A stretch of 42,843 nucleotides of DNA, taken from NCBI GenBank assembly GCA_041584015.1, contig JBFHES010000008.1, forward strand, positions 1 through 42,843. Reading direction: 5' to 3'. This document shows, one piece after another, positions 16,444 to 24,519 of the stretch. Numbering within the stretch: the first letter of the stretch is position 1; every line of letters begins with the position of its first letter. The stretch is from JBFHES01 sp041584015. Its GTDB lineage: Bacteria > Bacteroidota > Bacteroidia > Bacteroidales > M50B96. Below the pieces are notes generated by a model, which was not told the DNA's origin, did not search any database, and was given only the letters and a program-made list of their open reading frames with translations. A program made the translations under genes and the position numbers.

Positions 16444-17433
16444 ATGACCAACAAAGCCACAGCTGCATTGTCTTTTTTCTTTGTAATTGGTCGTGCCCGA
16501 TCAGGAACAACTTTGTTACGATCCATTCTGGAAGCGCATCCCAATATTAAAATACCTCTGGAATCTCCACTAATTCTTGAGCTTGAAAAAGAGTTTGCTA
16601 ATAAAACTGAATGGTCGCGCGAAGATTTGCAAGAGTTCTTTAATCAGTTAATACAGGTGAAAGATTTTCACTTGTGGGAAATGGACTTAGCCGCACTCCG
16701 CGAAAAGTTGTTGCAACAGGAGGGAAGGACAACTTACAAGCAGCTAATAGAAACAGTTTATTTAAATGCGCCTGGATTTTTCGAAAAGGAAGAGGTGTTG
16801 ATGTTAGGTGATAAGAATCCTGTTTATTCGATAAAAATCAAGCAGCTGTTCAAGTTGTATCCTGAAGCAAAATACATTCATCTAAAACGCGATCATAGAG
16901 CCCATGTGCTTTCTATGCTAAATGCGAAGTTATTCGATTCGGATTTGGTAACGCTGGCATACAGGTGGCGCTATTCTGCCAAAGTTGTAGGACAATTAAA
17001 ACGAAAGCATCCGGCAAGTTTTTTTACCTTGAAATATGAAGACTTTGTGCACGACCCTGAAAAGTACAGTCAGGCTATTTGTAATTTTCTGGGGGTTCCA
17101 TTTCATGCTGATATGGTTAATTATCATCAAGGTGTGAAGGATTACTTTTCAAAAAACAAGGATCACATTGAAGGGCATCATCATCGCGTGTATCAGGCCA
17201 TTGATACTTCCCGCATTAATAGTTGGAAAACTGATTTGCCAGAGGAAAGTATTCGTGTGCTCGATCTGGTAGTTGGTAAGTGGGCAGCTAAAGAAGGATA
17301 TGAGCGACAGTATGCCAAAGCAAGTTTGAAGCTTTTGATACGCACGCTACCCAAAATTTGGTATCAACATATTTTTTATACCTACTGGAGATTTTACACT
17401 AAATTGCCAGCATTTCTAAAGAACAAGAGTTAA
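16444..17433 (+). CDS. PAPS-dependent sulfotransferase, second tandem copy
   Basis: I start this at the ATG at 16444 (329 residues), 1 nt after the preceding stop; a longer frame opens only at a TTG inside the previous gene. The 5'-phosphosulfate loop is FVIGRARSGTT (Gly16-Thr23), with Ala where the paralogues have Pro. The 3'-phosphate site is HLKRDHRAHVLSM, also the most different of the three (RDHRAH against RDYRDN). The LGDKNPVYS motif and the VYQAIDTSRINSWK region near the C-terminus match the sister copies. The changes lie at donor-binding loops, so it may differ in kinetics or be turning to another role, but nothing indicates that it is broken. Acceptor unknown. Confidence 0.9.
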   Translation: MTNKATAALSFFFVIGRARSGTTLLRSILEAHPNIKIPLESPLILELEKEFANKTEWSREDLQEFFNQLIQVKDFHLWEMDLAALREKLLQQEGRTTYKQLIETVYLNAPGFFEKEEVLMLGDKNPVYSIKIKQLFKLYPEAKYIHLKRDHRAHVLSMLNAKLFDSDLVTLAYRWRYSAKVVGQLKRKHPASFFTLKYEDFVHDPEKYSQAICNFLGVPFHADMVNYHQGVKDYFSKNKDHIEGHHHRVYQAIDTSRINSWKTDLPEESIRVLDLVVGKWAAKEGYERQYAKASLKLLIRTLPKIWYQHIFYTYWRFYTKLPAFLKNKS

Positions 17434-17439
17434 AGCAGC

Positions 17440-18489
17440 ATGAGTTTAAATAAGCAAAAGGACATTAATAAGTTACCGCTTTTTTTTATTTTAGGAAGGC
17501 CACGATCAGGCACAACCTTGCTCGCCTCATTGTTTGATGCCCATCCCAATGTGATGCTGCCTTTCGAATGTCCGTTAATCATTAATTTGTATACCCGCTA
17601 TGGACGCAAAACAGAATGGACGACAAATGATTTGATGGACTTTCACGCAATTATTATTGAGCAAAGGAAGATTGACAGCTGGCGCTTAGATACAGAAGCG
17701 TTAAAAGAAGCTTTGTTGAAATATGTGGGCACTTACAGTTTTGAAACAATTGTAAAGGTGCTGTACATGCAGTTCAATTCATTCTTCGATAAAAAAGACA
17801 TTCAGATTATAGGGGATAAAAATCCTGTTTACTCCATTTATCCGGCCAAGCTGATAGAATTATTCCCGAACGCTAAATTTATTCATCTAAGTAGAGATTA
17901 TCGCGATAATATCTTATCCATTAAAAAGGTGGACTTTGAAGCGCCTATAACCGCTTTACTTGCTTATAGGTGGAGAATTGCCGGTAAACGAATTCAGAAA
18001 GTTGAGAAGAAACACCCTGCCTCATTTTATACCTTGAAATATGAGGATTTGGTTGCAGCTCCTGAGCAGCATCTGAAAAAGTTATATACATTTTTGGGAG
18101 TTGAGTATGATGGTTCTGTTCTTGAATTTTACAAGTTTAAAGATAAACTGTTGAGCAGTTTTAACCGGGAGCATGTAGAGCGCTATCATAGTAGTTTATT
18201 AAATCCGATAACGGCTGATAAGGTTTATGCCTGGCGCAAGACGATGCCAAAGCTCGATGTGAAGATGGCGGATGCTGTTGTTGGTAAACTGGCTGAAGAG
18301 ATGGGGTACGAACGAAATTCGAATGCGAGGATTCCTGGTTTGATTTCACTAGTTTGGATATGTTATGGATGGTTTGCCTATCGCTTGAGATTTCTGGTAG
18401 ATCGTCTACCATTTGGTGTAAAAATAAGAATGAGAAATAAAGGACCTTTACTAGCGGTAAAGTTTAACAAGTACATATTGGGTAAATAA
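17440..18489 (+). CDS. PAPS-dependent sulfotransferase, third tandem copy
   Basis: This 349-residue sulfotransferase carries the 5'-phosphosulfate loop FILGRPRSGTT (Gly19-Thr26), IIGDKNPVYSIYP and the 3'-phosphate site HLSRDYRDNILSIKK. In motif spelling it is closest to the first copy in the donor loops, while sharing NPVYSI, YRWR and PASF(Y/F)TLKYED with the second. It follows the second copy by 6 nt and precedes the flippase by 1 nt, so all four genes are probably one transcript. Three similar but clearly diverged sequences suggest old duplication followed by specialisation for different positions on one glycan (inference). Confidence 0.92.
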   Translation: MSLNKQKDINKLPLFFILGRPRSGTTLLASLFDAHPNVMLPFECPLIINLYTRYGRKTEWTTNDLMDFHAIIIEQRKIDSWRLDTEALKEALLKYVGTYSFETIVKVLYMQFNSFFDKKDIQIIGDKNPVYSIYPAKLIELFPNAKFIHLSRDYRDNILSIKKVDFEAPITALLAYRWRIAGKRIQKVEKKHPASFYTLKYEDLVAAPEQHLKKLYTFLGVEYDGSVLEFYKFKDKLLSSFNREHVERYHSSLLNPITADKVYAWRKTMPKLDVKMADAVVGKLAEEMGYERNSNARIPGLISLVWICYGWFAYRLRFLVDRLPFGVKIRMRNKGPLLAVKFNKYILGK

Positions 18490-18490
18490 T

Positions 18491-19813
18491 ATGGCAAACG
18501 GCTTCTTTAAAAATATTGCAAGGGTATCCGGAAATAACATGCTTAATGCTGTTGTTCGGTTTGCAACTGCTTTATTGGTAGCTAGATTACTTGGTCCTGC
18601 TGGCAAAGGTATTTATGCTAGCTTATTGGTTGTTCCGGCTATGATCTTGTCTATTTCAGAGCTTGGCATTCGCAGATCAACCATTGTGCATTTGGGCGAA
18701 CAAAAATATAAACCCAATGATATCATAGCCGTGCTGTCGTTTTTCTTTCTATTCACGAGTATCGTTGGTACTGTAATAACATTTTTTGTTTACAGAAGTT
18801 ATGACAGCGGCGAGTTATCCACACTAATTATTTTCCTTGCTCTGGCCAGTATTCCCATCAGACTAATAGGTAAGTTTAGTAATAGTGTTTTTGTTGCTAC
18901 GGAACAGTATAAGAAGTTTACACTCCTTAGATCAATTCCTGTGTTCTTGAATATGCTGTTCGTAGTTGTCTTTGTGTTTCTTGCCCGATGGTCTATAACC
19001 GGTGCCTTGTTGGCTTTAGTGCTATCTAATCTCATCTCCGGTTTATATAGTTATAGAATGCTGGCTAAACATTATACGGTTAGCATTAAATTCAATCTTG
19101 AGATAATTAAAAGTCTGCTGTCGCTAGGAATTGTTTATGCCATCGCACTGTTTCTGGCTCGTTTAAACTTTAAAATAGATATTCTTTTATTGAAGGTATT
19201 ATCCAGTTCGGAGCAGGTTGGTTTTTATTCATTAGGTGCTGGTTTTGCCGAAAAATTTCAAACGCCTTTTGCCATTGGTGCTGTTATCCTGAGTAGTGGA
19301 GCCAATAGCAAGAATCAAGATCAGGTAAACAAGGATGTTGCTAAACTTTTCAGAGTATCCTTACTATACACCATCTTTATATCGGTAGCAATTTATTTTC
19401 TATCACCTTATGTCATGCCACTGCTTTATGGTGAAGCTTATATTCCAAGCATTGCTATAGTGCAGAATATATTACCAGCCATTGTATGGTTAATCTTGCT
19501 TAAATTATTGGGTAATAGAATTGCCTCGCTGAAGAAAACAGCTTACATGATCTGGATTCATGTTCCTGCATTAATAGTTAATATTGCGCTTAACTATCTG
19601 CTCATTCCACAATATCAGGCCATGGGGGCAGTAATTGCAACCAATGTAAGTTACTTTTTGAGCTTTATGGGAATATTATTTTTGTACGGTAAAGTAACAA
19701 AGAGTTCCGTGATAGATCTGGTACGTTTCAAAAAGGAGGATTTTTATTTCCTACGCTATTTAAAATTAGCAAAGATGAGAAAGCGACAGAAAGACGATAA
19801 TTCAGATGCCTAG
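18491..19813 (+). CDS. Polysaccharide/lipid-linked oligosaccharide flippase (Wzx/MATE-like)
   Basis: This 440-residue integral membrane protein has about 12 predicted transmembrane helices. The start, NIARVSGNNMLNAVVRFATALLVARLLGPAGKGIY, is written here only for its key words: VARLLGPAGKG is a hallmark of the polysaccharide-synthase flippase family. It should flip an undecaprenyl- or lipid-linked glycan across the inner membrane. Its place as last gene of the sulfotransferase operon suggests that sulfation occurs on the cytoplasmic, PAPS-containing side before flipping. No polymerase (Wzy), chain-length regulator or glycosyltransferase is present, so it may export a short glycan built by enzymes encoded elsewhere. 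Its stop codon overlaps the convergent coaD stop. Confidence 0.88.
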   Translation: MANGFFKNIARVSGNNMLNAVVRFATALLVARLLGPAGKGIYASLLVVPAMILSISELGIRRSTIVHLGEQKYKPNDIIAVLSFFFLFTSIVGTVITFFVYRSYDSGELSTLIIFLALASIPIRLIGKFSNSVFVATEQYKKFTLLRSIPVFLNMLFVVVFVFLARWSITGALLALVLSNLISGLYSYRMLAKHYTVSIKFNLEIIKSLLSLGIVYAIALFLARLNFKIDILLLKVLSSSEQVGFYSLGAGFAEKFQTPFAIGAVILSSGANSKNQDQVNKDVAKLFRVSLLYTIFISVAIYFLSPYVMPLLYGEAYIPSIAIVQNILPAIVWLILLKLLGNRIASLKKTAYMIWIHVPALIVNIALNYLLIPQYQAMGAVIATNVSYFLSFMGILFLYGKVTKSSVIDLVRFKKEDFYFLRYLKLAKMRKRQKDDNSDA

Positions 19814-20289
19814 CCGTTCATGCCTGGTTTAATGTCAATGTTCATTCCTTTTGGCAGGAATTCTGATGCATCTCCTCCATGTCTTAATATATCTCTAACA
19901 ATCGAAGAATTAATTGGTGTATGTTCTGGTGTTGTTAATAGAAATACCGATTCAATATTGTCATTCATTTTTTTATTTACCTGCGCAATCGCTCTTTCGT
20001 ATTCAAAGTCGGCTGATGTTCTAAGTCCGCGAAGGATAAAGCCCGCATCCACCCGTTTGCAATACTCAACTGTTAGGTCGGTGTAGTGATCCACCTTAAT
20101 ATTAGCTTCGTTTTTGAAAACTTCTCGAATCCATTCAACACGTTTCTCAATAGGAAAATAGCCTGGCTTGTTCGAGTTATAACCAATGGCTATTATAATT
20201 TCGTCGAACATGGTTAAAGCGCGTTTAACTATTGATTCATGTCCGATAGTAAACGGATCGAATGATCCTGGAAATATTGCTCTGTTCAT
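19810..20289 (-). CDS. coaD: Pantetheine-phosphate adenylyltransferase
   Basis: This 159-residue nucleotidyltransferase catalyses the fourth step of coenzyme A synthesis, converting 4'-phosphopantetheine and ATP to dephospho-CoA. The N-terminal FPGSFDPFTIGH contains the TxGH nucleotide-binding motif, ILRGLRTSADFEYE is the typical central block, and INSSIVRDI is the C-terminal signature. The start overlaps the end of the small PH-like gene by 4 nt, implying translational coupling. The 3' end overlaps the flippase stop by a shared CTAG. The C-terminus runs a few residues longer than most, ending KPGMNG, because the reading frame continues to that shared palindrome. Confidence 0.97.
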   Translation of the reverse strand: MNRAIFPGSFDPFTIGHESIVKRALTMFDEIIIAIGYNSNKPGYFPIEKRVEWIREVFKNEANIKVDHYTDLTVEYCKRVDAGFILRGLRTSADFEYERAIAQVNKKMNDNIESVFLLTTPEHTPINSSIVRDILRHGGDASEFLPKGMNIDIKPGMNG

Positions 20290-20714
20290 TTTATCAAGGT
20301 TTTAAAAGCAAGAAGTTTCTCTTTGAGGAATTGCTGTTCATTAAAATTTAATGCACTTAAACTAAATTGTTCTTCAGTTCCATTCTTTAACGAAAAGCGA
20401 ATATAGCCTTTTCGAACTTCAACATTATTTAATTCTGTCCAGAAATATTCTTTGGGTTTGAGAATCATGCTGTCGCGATAAAAAATACTCTGTTCGTTTA
20501 ATCTTAGCTGAAGCTTATTTGAGATAGAATCGAATGAATTGATGACAAGCAGACCAATGGCCATAAGTGCGATCACCAGTTGTATACAGCCCATAATTAT
20601 TGCTTCATTAATGATTGATGAAATGCCTAGAAACACATAGGTAATCCCCATCAATATGAAAATGAAAAGCGTGAATTTCGTAAACTTATTCAGGTAGATG
20701 ACAAATTCTTCCAT
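20286..20714 (-). CDS. Small membrane protein with PH-like cytoplasmic domain, unknown function
   Basis: This 142-residue protein has two N-terminal transmembrane helices (about 12-32 and 36-58), followed by a short domain of beta-strands and a final helix (LQLRLNEQSIFYRDSMILKP, the WTELNNVEVRKGYIRFSLK segment, then FNEQQFLKEKLLAF). That order resembles a bacterial PH-like domain. I do not know a specific function. It lies 2 nt after the SLC12-type transporter and overlaps coaD by 4 nt, so it is translated in a tightly packed operon. It may be a regulatory partner of the transporter or simply a neighbour. Confidence 0.75.
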   Translation of the reverse strand: MEEFVIYLNKFTKFTLFIFILMGITYVFLGISSIINEAIIMGCIQLVIALMAIGLLVINSFDSISNKLQLRLNEQSIFYRDSMILKPKEYFWTELNNVEVRKGYIRFSLKNGTEEQFSLSALNFNEQQFLKEKLLAFKTLIK

Positions 20715-20716
20715 GC

Positions 20717-22936
20717 TTAGGTTATTTTCTTTTCGTGAAAAGAATGTATAAATAATAGGTTAGAGAGATCAGGACTATAGCCTGTGAATTTATCAACCGA
20801 TAGATCTTCATCCTTGAAACCGATGATAGTTAGATCGGCATCAACGGACTTTTCTGAAATTACAGCTTTTATATCATCCTTCTTGTCAAACGGAATAATC
20901 TCGACATTTCTGGTAGAAATTGGAATTCTTCCGGATTGAATTGTGTGAATGAGATCGGCTCTGGTTTTTTCAACCTGCTCAACTGGCGAGGCTGCAATAA
21001 TTTTAATCATGCCCGAACTCCAGTCGGGGTGTCCCATAATTATGTAGGCTAACAGGATCATTAAATTAGCATTCTCGTGTTCGTCAAAATTAATCCATAC
21101 ATGTATCTCTTTTCGATAGCCAAAACCTTTAAATGAGCTGCTAAGGATGCACACATCAAACTTGGTAGATGAGAGTAATGGGTAATTATTTATCGCCTCC
21201 TGAAGCGTTTCAGGCTCTTGTCGGTTAAACTCAAAAAGTATGAGGTTATTACCTTTGCCGGATATTCCTTGCAGCTGAATTACTTGTGCAATTGCGCTGG
21301 TATAGGATGGACTGATGATCGTATCAAGATAAACACGGTTCTTGCTACCTGCTGCAAGATGAATGAGGCGATCCAGTACCTCAACAGACTCTTTGCTGGT
21401 TTTCTCATCTAAGAAACCTTTTATGAAATGAATGTAAGTTCCAAAGCCATATTTAAATGAAACCCAACGTAGTAAATCAAAGGCGGAGCGACGCTTAAAT
21501 GAATCTTGTGAGATGCAAATAGCAAATGGTCGCCAATGATTATCCGGCTCTTCTTTGTCGGCGCGTTGTACAAATACTTGTAACTGCCTGCTGGCTTGAA
21601 ATACAACTCCCCTGAATAGATTCGCAAATCCCTTTCTGTCTTTGCTATGAATACTTAAATAGTAATAAATAAGTCCCATTATAATTAGAGAAACCAGTGC
21701 ATAGCTAAAATTCATTTTAAACATTAACCAAAACGACAAGGCAGCTCCAAGAAATGAAATGTACCATCTCGAGCGGAAGGTTGGGCGATAGGATGGGTCT
21801 GCTGCAAAATGCTCGAGAAATGAAATGAGGCAAATTGCTCCGTAGGTAAACATAAAGAACATGGCGATAATCTTGGCTACCGAGTTTATATCACCAATAG
21901 CAATAAAGAAGAAGGCAATGGCAATGGTTATCACAGAGGCATTCACAGGCTCATTGGAGCTTGTTTTTCCTTTGGAGAACCATTTATTGATTTTCAGGTT
22001 GGGTAGAATATTATCAAGACCAATTGCCTGTAATGTTCGTGGGGCAACCATAATAGACCCCAGAGCAGATGAAAGAGACGCACTTGCCAAACCGATTGGG
22101 ATTATTGGTCCCCAGAGTGCTACCTTCTGCATAATTAATTGATCATTGGCTAATTCTTCAGGCGAAGCGGAAATCGTAAGCTTGTAGGCAATGATGATGT
22201 AAACAAACATTCCTGCAACGGTAGCCCATATAGTTCCAGACGGGATTGACTTTTTTGGATCTTTAAGGTCTCCTGAGATTCCTAACCCCGCCGCCAGACC
22301 TGTAAATGCGGGGAAAATAATTGTGAAGACAAGAAAAAAGTCATCTGGGTTTTCAATGTGACTTGTTAAATTGAATGGAATATCACCACCCGGAGCCTTA
22401 CCCGCTAAAAACATGAGTAAGGAAATAAGGAGCAGTGCTACTACAAAATACAAAGCTTTCATACCGATATTGGCTCCTTTGTATAATACCAGAAAGGCAA
22501 GTAAAGCCATTGTAGGTAAGCTAATCAATCGCTTGTCGTATATTTCCCAACCATAATTATTCTTTATAAAATTAATTATTGGTTCAAACGACTCGGCAAA
22601 GGCAATTACATAGAAAGCAACGCTTATGGCTTGTGACAGGTACAAGGTTATTCCAATGGCGGCACCAATCTTTAATCCAAAGGATCGGGAAATAATATAA
22701 TAGGCTCCACCACCCATTACTTTCTGATTGGTTGCTATTTCTGCTACGGCAAAAGCTGTAGGAATAGAAACTAGGTGGCCTAGTATTATTATGCCAACAA
22801 CACCTAAAAAGCCAACATTACCAACGGCATAACCAAATCGAAGAAACAGGATTGCTCCAAGGATGGTAGATATGGCCATCATGAACACCGGCAGGGTTCC
22901 AAAATTATTCTTCTTGTCAAGTAAGGAGCTGGCCAT
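20717..22936 (-). CDS. SLC12/cation-chloride-cotransporter-like APC permease
   Basis: This 739-residue protein has an APC-fold transport domain of about 12 helices (residues 1-425) opening GTLPVFMMAISTILGAILFLRFG, of which ILGAILFLRFG is the cation-chloride cotransporter signature. FPAFTGLAAGLGISGDLKDP matches the conserved helix 6 region. A soluble C-terminal domain of about 300 residues follows, with two segments resembling USP-like folds (ISQDSFKRRSAFDLLRW, TIIGFKDEDLS). Eukaryotic relatives carry Na+, K+ and Cl-; bacterial substrates are poorly known, so ion or amino-acid transport remain options. It heads an operon with the small PH-like protein and coaD. A candidate promoter lies at 22955-22984. 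Confidence 0.88.
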   Translation of the reverse strand: MASSLLDKKNNFGTLPVFMMAISTILGAILFLRFGYAVGNVGFLGVVGIIILGHLVSIPTAFAVAEIATNQKVMGGGAYYIISRSFGLKIGAAIGITLYLSQAISVAFYVIAFAESFEPIINFIKNNYGWEIYDKRLISLPTMALLAFLVLYKGANIGMKALYFVVALLLISLLMFLAGKAPGGDIPFNLTSHIENPDDFFLVFTIIFPAFTGLAAGLGISGDLKDPKKSIPSGTIWATVAGMFVYIIIAYKLTISASPEELANDQLIMQKVALWGPIIPIGLASASLSSALGSIMVAPRTLQAIGLDNILPNLKINKWFSKGKTSSNEPVNASVITIAIAFFFIAIGDINSVAKIIAMFFMFTYGAICLISFLEHFAADPSYRPTFRSRWYISFLGAALSFWLMFKMNFSYALVSLIIMGLIYYYLSIHSKDRKGFANLFRGVVFQASRQLQVFVQRADKEEPDNHWRPFAICISQDSFKRRSAFDLLRWVSFKYGFGTYIHFIKGFLDEKTSKESVEVLDRLIHLAAGSKNRVYLDTIISPSYTSAIAQVIQLQGISGKGNNLILFEFNRQEPETLQEAINNYPLLSSTKFDVCILSSSFKGFGYRKEIHVWINFDEHENANLMILLAYIIMGHPDWSSGMIKIIAASPVEQVEKTRADLIHTIQSGRIPISTRNVEIIPFDKKDDIKAVISEKSVDADLTIIGFKDEDLSVDKFTGYSPDLSNLLFIHSFHEKKIT

Positions 22937-22954
22937 ATATGGGATTTAACAAAT

Positions 22955-22984
22955 TAAAGATATAAAAATTGTAACAGTATCAAA
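22955..22984 (-). promoter_or_regulatory. Candidate Bacteroidota promoter for the SLC12-PH-coaD operon
   Basis: Reading the minus strand, TTTG (22984-22981) is followed after 18 nt by TATCTTTA (22962-22955), one base from the -7 consensus TAnnTTTG. It ends 18 nt before the transporter ATG, implying a very short leader. Confidence 0.45.
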
Positions 22985-23054
22985 TTGATAAGTTGTGACT
23001 TCCTATTGCAGTTAATTCGCAGGGGGTGCTCGAAAGAAGCAAAAGCATAATCTG

Positions 23055-23621
23055 CTATTCCCTTATTACTTGTATCTCTCCTGTTGGACCAAGCTTTATT
23101 ATACCTGATGCTTTGTGTTTCGTAAGGTCATCTTGACGGTAGTCAACAATATAGTCTACAGCAGATTTAATCTCCTCGCTTATCTCGTTAAAGTTGGCAG
23201 GAGATGGTTCGCCTGCAACATTTGCAGAGGTAGATATAATCGGTCTTCTGAACTTAAATACCAGTTCGTTTGCAAAATCATCGCTGGGTACACGCATAGC
23301 AATGGAACCGTCCTTGTTTACTAAATTCTCTGGCAGTAATTTCGCCTGAGGGAAGATTACGGTAAGTGGTGTTGTTGTAAGTTCTATAAGCTTATATGCA
23401 ATTTCAGGTATTTCTTCAACATATCGTTCAGCCATATTTATTGAGTCGACAAGGACAATTAGACTTTTGGCATCTTCACGCTTTTTAATTTCATAAACCC
23501 GCTTAATTGCTTCCGGATTAGAACTGTCGCAACCAATACCCCATATGGTATCCGTGGGATAAAGAATGATGCCTCCGTCCTTTAATACCTTAACTGCTTT
23601 TTGAATTTCTTTTTGAAACAT
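23055..23621 (-). CDS. tsaC: L-threonylcarbamoyladenylate synthase (YrdC/Sua5 family)
   Basis: This 188-residue protein contains the YrdC domain only, without the C-terminal Sua5 extension. It joins threonine, bicarbonate and ATP into threonylcarbamoyl-AMP for the universal t6A modification at position 37 of ANN-decoding tRNAs. Recognisable blocks are YPTDTIWGIGCD, KKREDAKSLIVLV, MRVPSDDFANEL and PIISTSANVAGEPSP. It begins 12 nt after dapD on the same strand and is probably co-transcribed with it. No terminator was seen before the SLC12 gene region. Confidence in the family is high. Confidence 0.95.
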   Translation of the reverse strand: MFQKEIQKAVKVLKDGGIILYPTDTIWGIGCDSSNPEAIKRVYEIKKREDAKSLIVLVDSINMAERYVEEIPEIAYKLIELTTTPLTVIFPQAKLLPENLVNKDGSIAMRVPSDDFANELVFKFRRPIISTSANVAGEPSPANFNEISEEIKSAVDYIVDYRQDDLTKHKASGIIKLGPTGEIQVIRE

Positions 23622-23633
23622 AATGTTTTGGAT

Positions 23634-24449
23634 TTAAACGGCTACCTGATGTTCACGTAAAGCTTCGTTCAATGACGTTTTTAAATCGGTAGATGCTTTG
23701 CGTTTTCCGATAATAAGTGCACATGGAACTTGGAAATCTCCAGCTGGGAATTTTTTTGTATATGAGCCCGGAATTACAACACTTCTAGGAGGAACAATGC
23801 CGTTATGCTCTTTGCGTTCTGGAGTGGTTACATCAATAATTTTTGTTGATTTAGTAAGCACCACATTTGCACCAAGCACTGCCTGCTTCTCAATCTTTAC
23901 TCCTTCAACAACAATACATCTGGATCCAATAAAACAGTCGTCTTCTATAATTACCGGAGCAGCCTGAACAGGTTCAAGAACACCTCCGATTCCAACGCCG
24001 CCGCTTAGATGTACATTCTTGCCTATTTGTGCACATGATCCAACCGTTGCCCATGTATCTACCATTGTTCCGGAATCAACATATGCCCCGATGTTAATAT
24101 AGGAGGGCATCATAATTACGCCACTTGCAACGAAAGAACCATAGCGGGCAATAGCATGCGGTACCACTCGAACACCTAATTCATCATATCCGGTTTTAAG
24201 AGCAATTTTATCATGAAATTCAAATGGACCAACTTTCTGTATTTCCATTTTTTGGATAGGAAAGTATAGAATGACAGCTTTCTTTACCCACTCGTTAACA
24301 ATCCACTCATCATTATGTGGTTCAGCAACTCTTAACTGCCCTTTGTCTATTAGTTCGATAATTTCTCTAATGCTTGACTGCGTTGCTGCTTCCTTTAACA
24401 GTTCCCGATTGTCCCACGTTCTTTCAACTAATGATTTTAAGTCTTTCAT
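23634..24449 (-). CDS. dapD: 2,3,4,5-tetrahydropyridine-2,6-dicarboxylate N-succinyltransferase
   Basis: This 271-residue left-handed beta-helix acyltransferase succinylates tetrahydrodipicolinate in lysine and meso-diaminopimelate synthesis, so it supplies peptidoglycan. The N-terminal helical domain includes VNEWVKKAVILYFP, and the hexapeptide repeats cover about 105-235 (GAYVDSGTMVDTWATVGSCA, GGVGIGGVLEP, EDDCFIGSRC). The VVIPGSYTKKFP and CALIIGKRKASTD ends are typical, as is the length. It begins 22 nt beyond the A-tract side of a strong hairpin belonging to the upstream 1401-residue gene, leaving no room for a separate promoter after that hairpin. Transcription by readthrough or from inside the upstream gene is likely (inference). 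Confidence 0.97.
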   Translation of the reverse strand: MKDLKSLVERTWDNRELLKEAATQSSIREIIELIDKGQLRVAEPHNDEWIVNEWVKKAVILYFPIQKMEIQKVGPFEFHDKIALKTGYDELGVRVVPHAIARYGSFVASGVIMMPSYINIGAYVDSGTMVDTWATVGSCAQIGKNVHLSGGVGIGGVLEPVQAAPVIIEDDCFIGSRCIVVEGVKIEKQAVLGANVVLTKSTKIIDVTTPERKEHNGIVPPRSVVIPGSYTKKFPAGDFQVPCALIIGKRKASTDLKTSLNEALREHQVAV

Positions 24450-24477
24450 GAAAATTTAATTTGTCCAAAAATAAAAA

Positions 24478-24497
24478 AAGCCCCGAAAACGGGGCTT
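24478..24497 (-). terminator. Intrinsic terminator downstream of the 1401-residue T9SS protein
   Basis: AAGCCCCG (24478-24485) pairs with CGGGGCTT (24490-24497) around a 4-nt loop, and on the minus strand the stem is followed by a run of seven or more U. It lies 22 nt after the T9SS protein stop and just before dapD. Confidence 0.9.
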
Positions 24498-24519
24498 CTT
24501 TTATTATGGTATGTTTTAT

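Noticed and set aside
20717..22936. Calling the SLC12-like protein an amino-acid permease
   Set aside because: The ILGAILFLRFG signature and the long C-terminal domain fit the cation-chloride cotransporter branch better, although substrate remains open.
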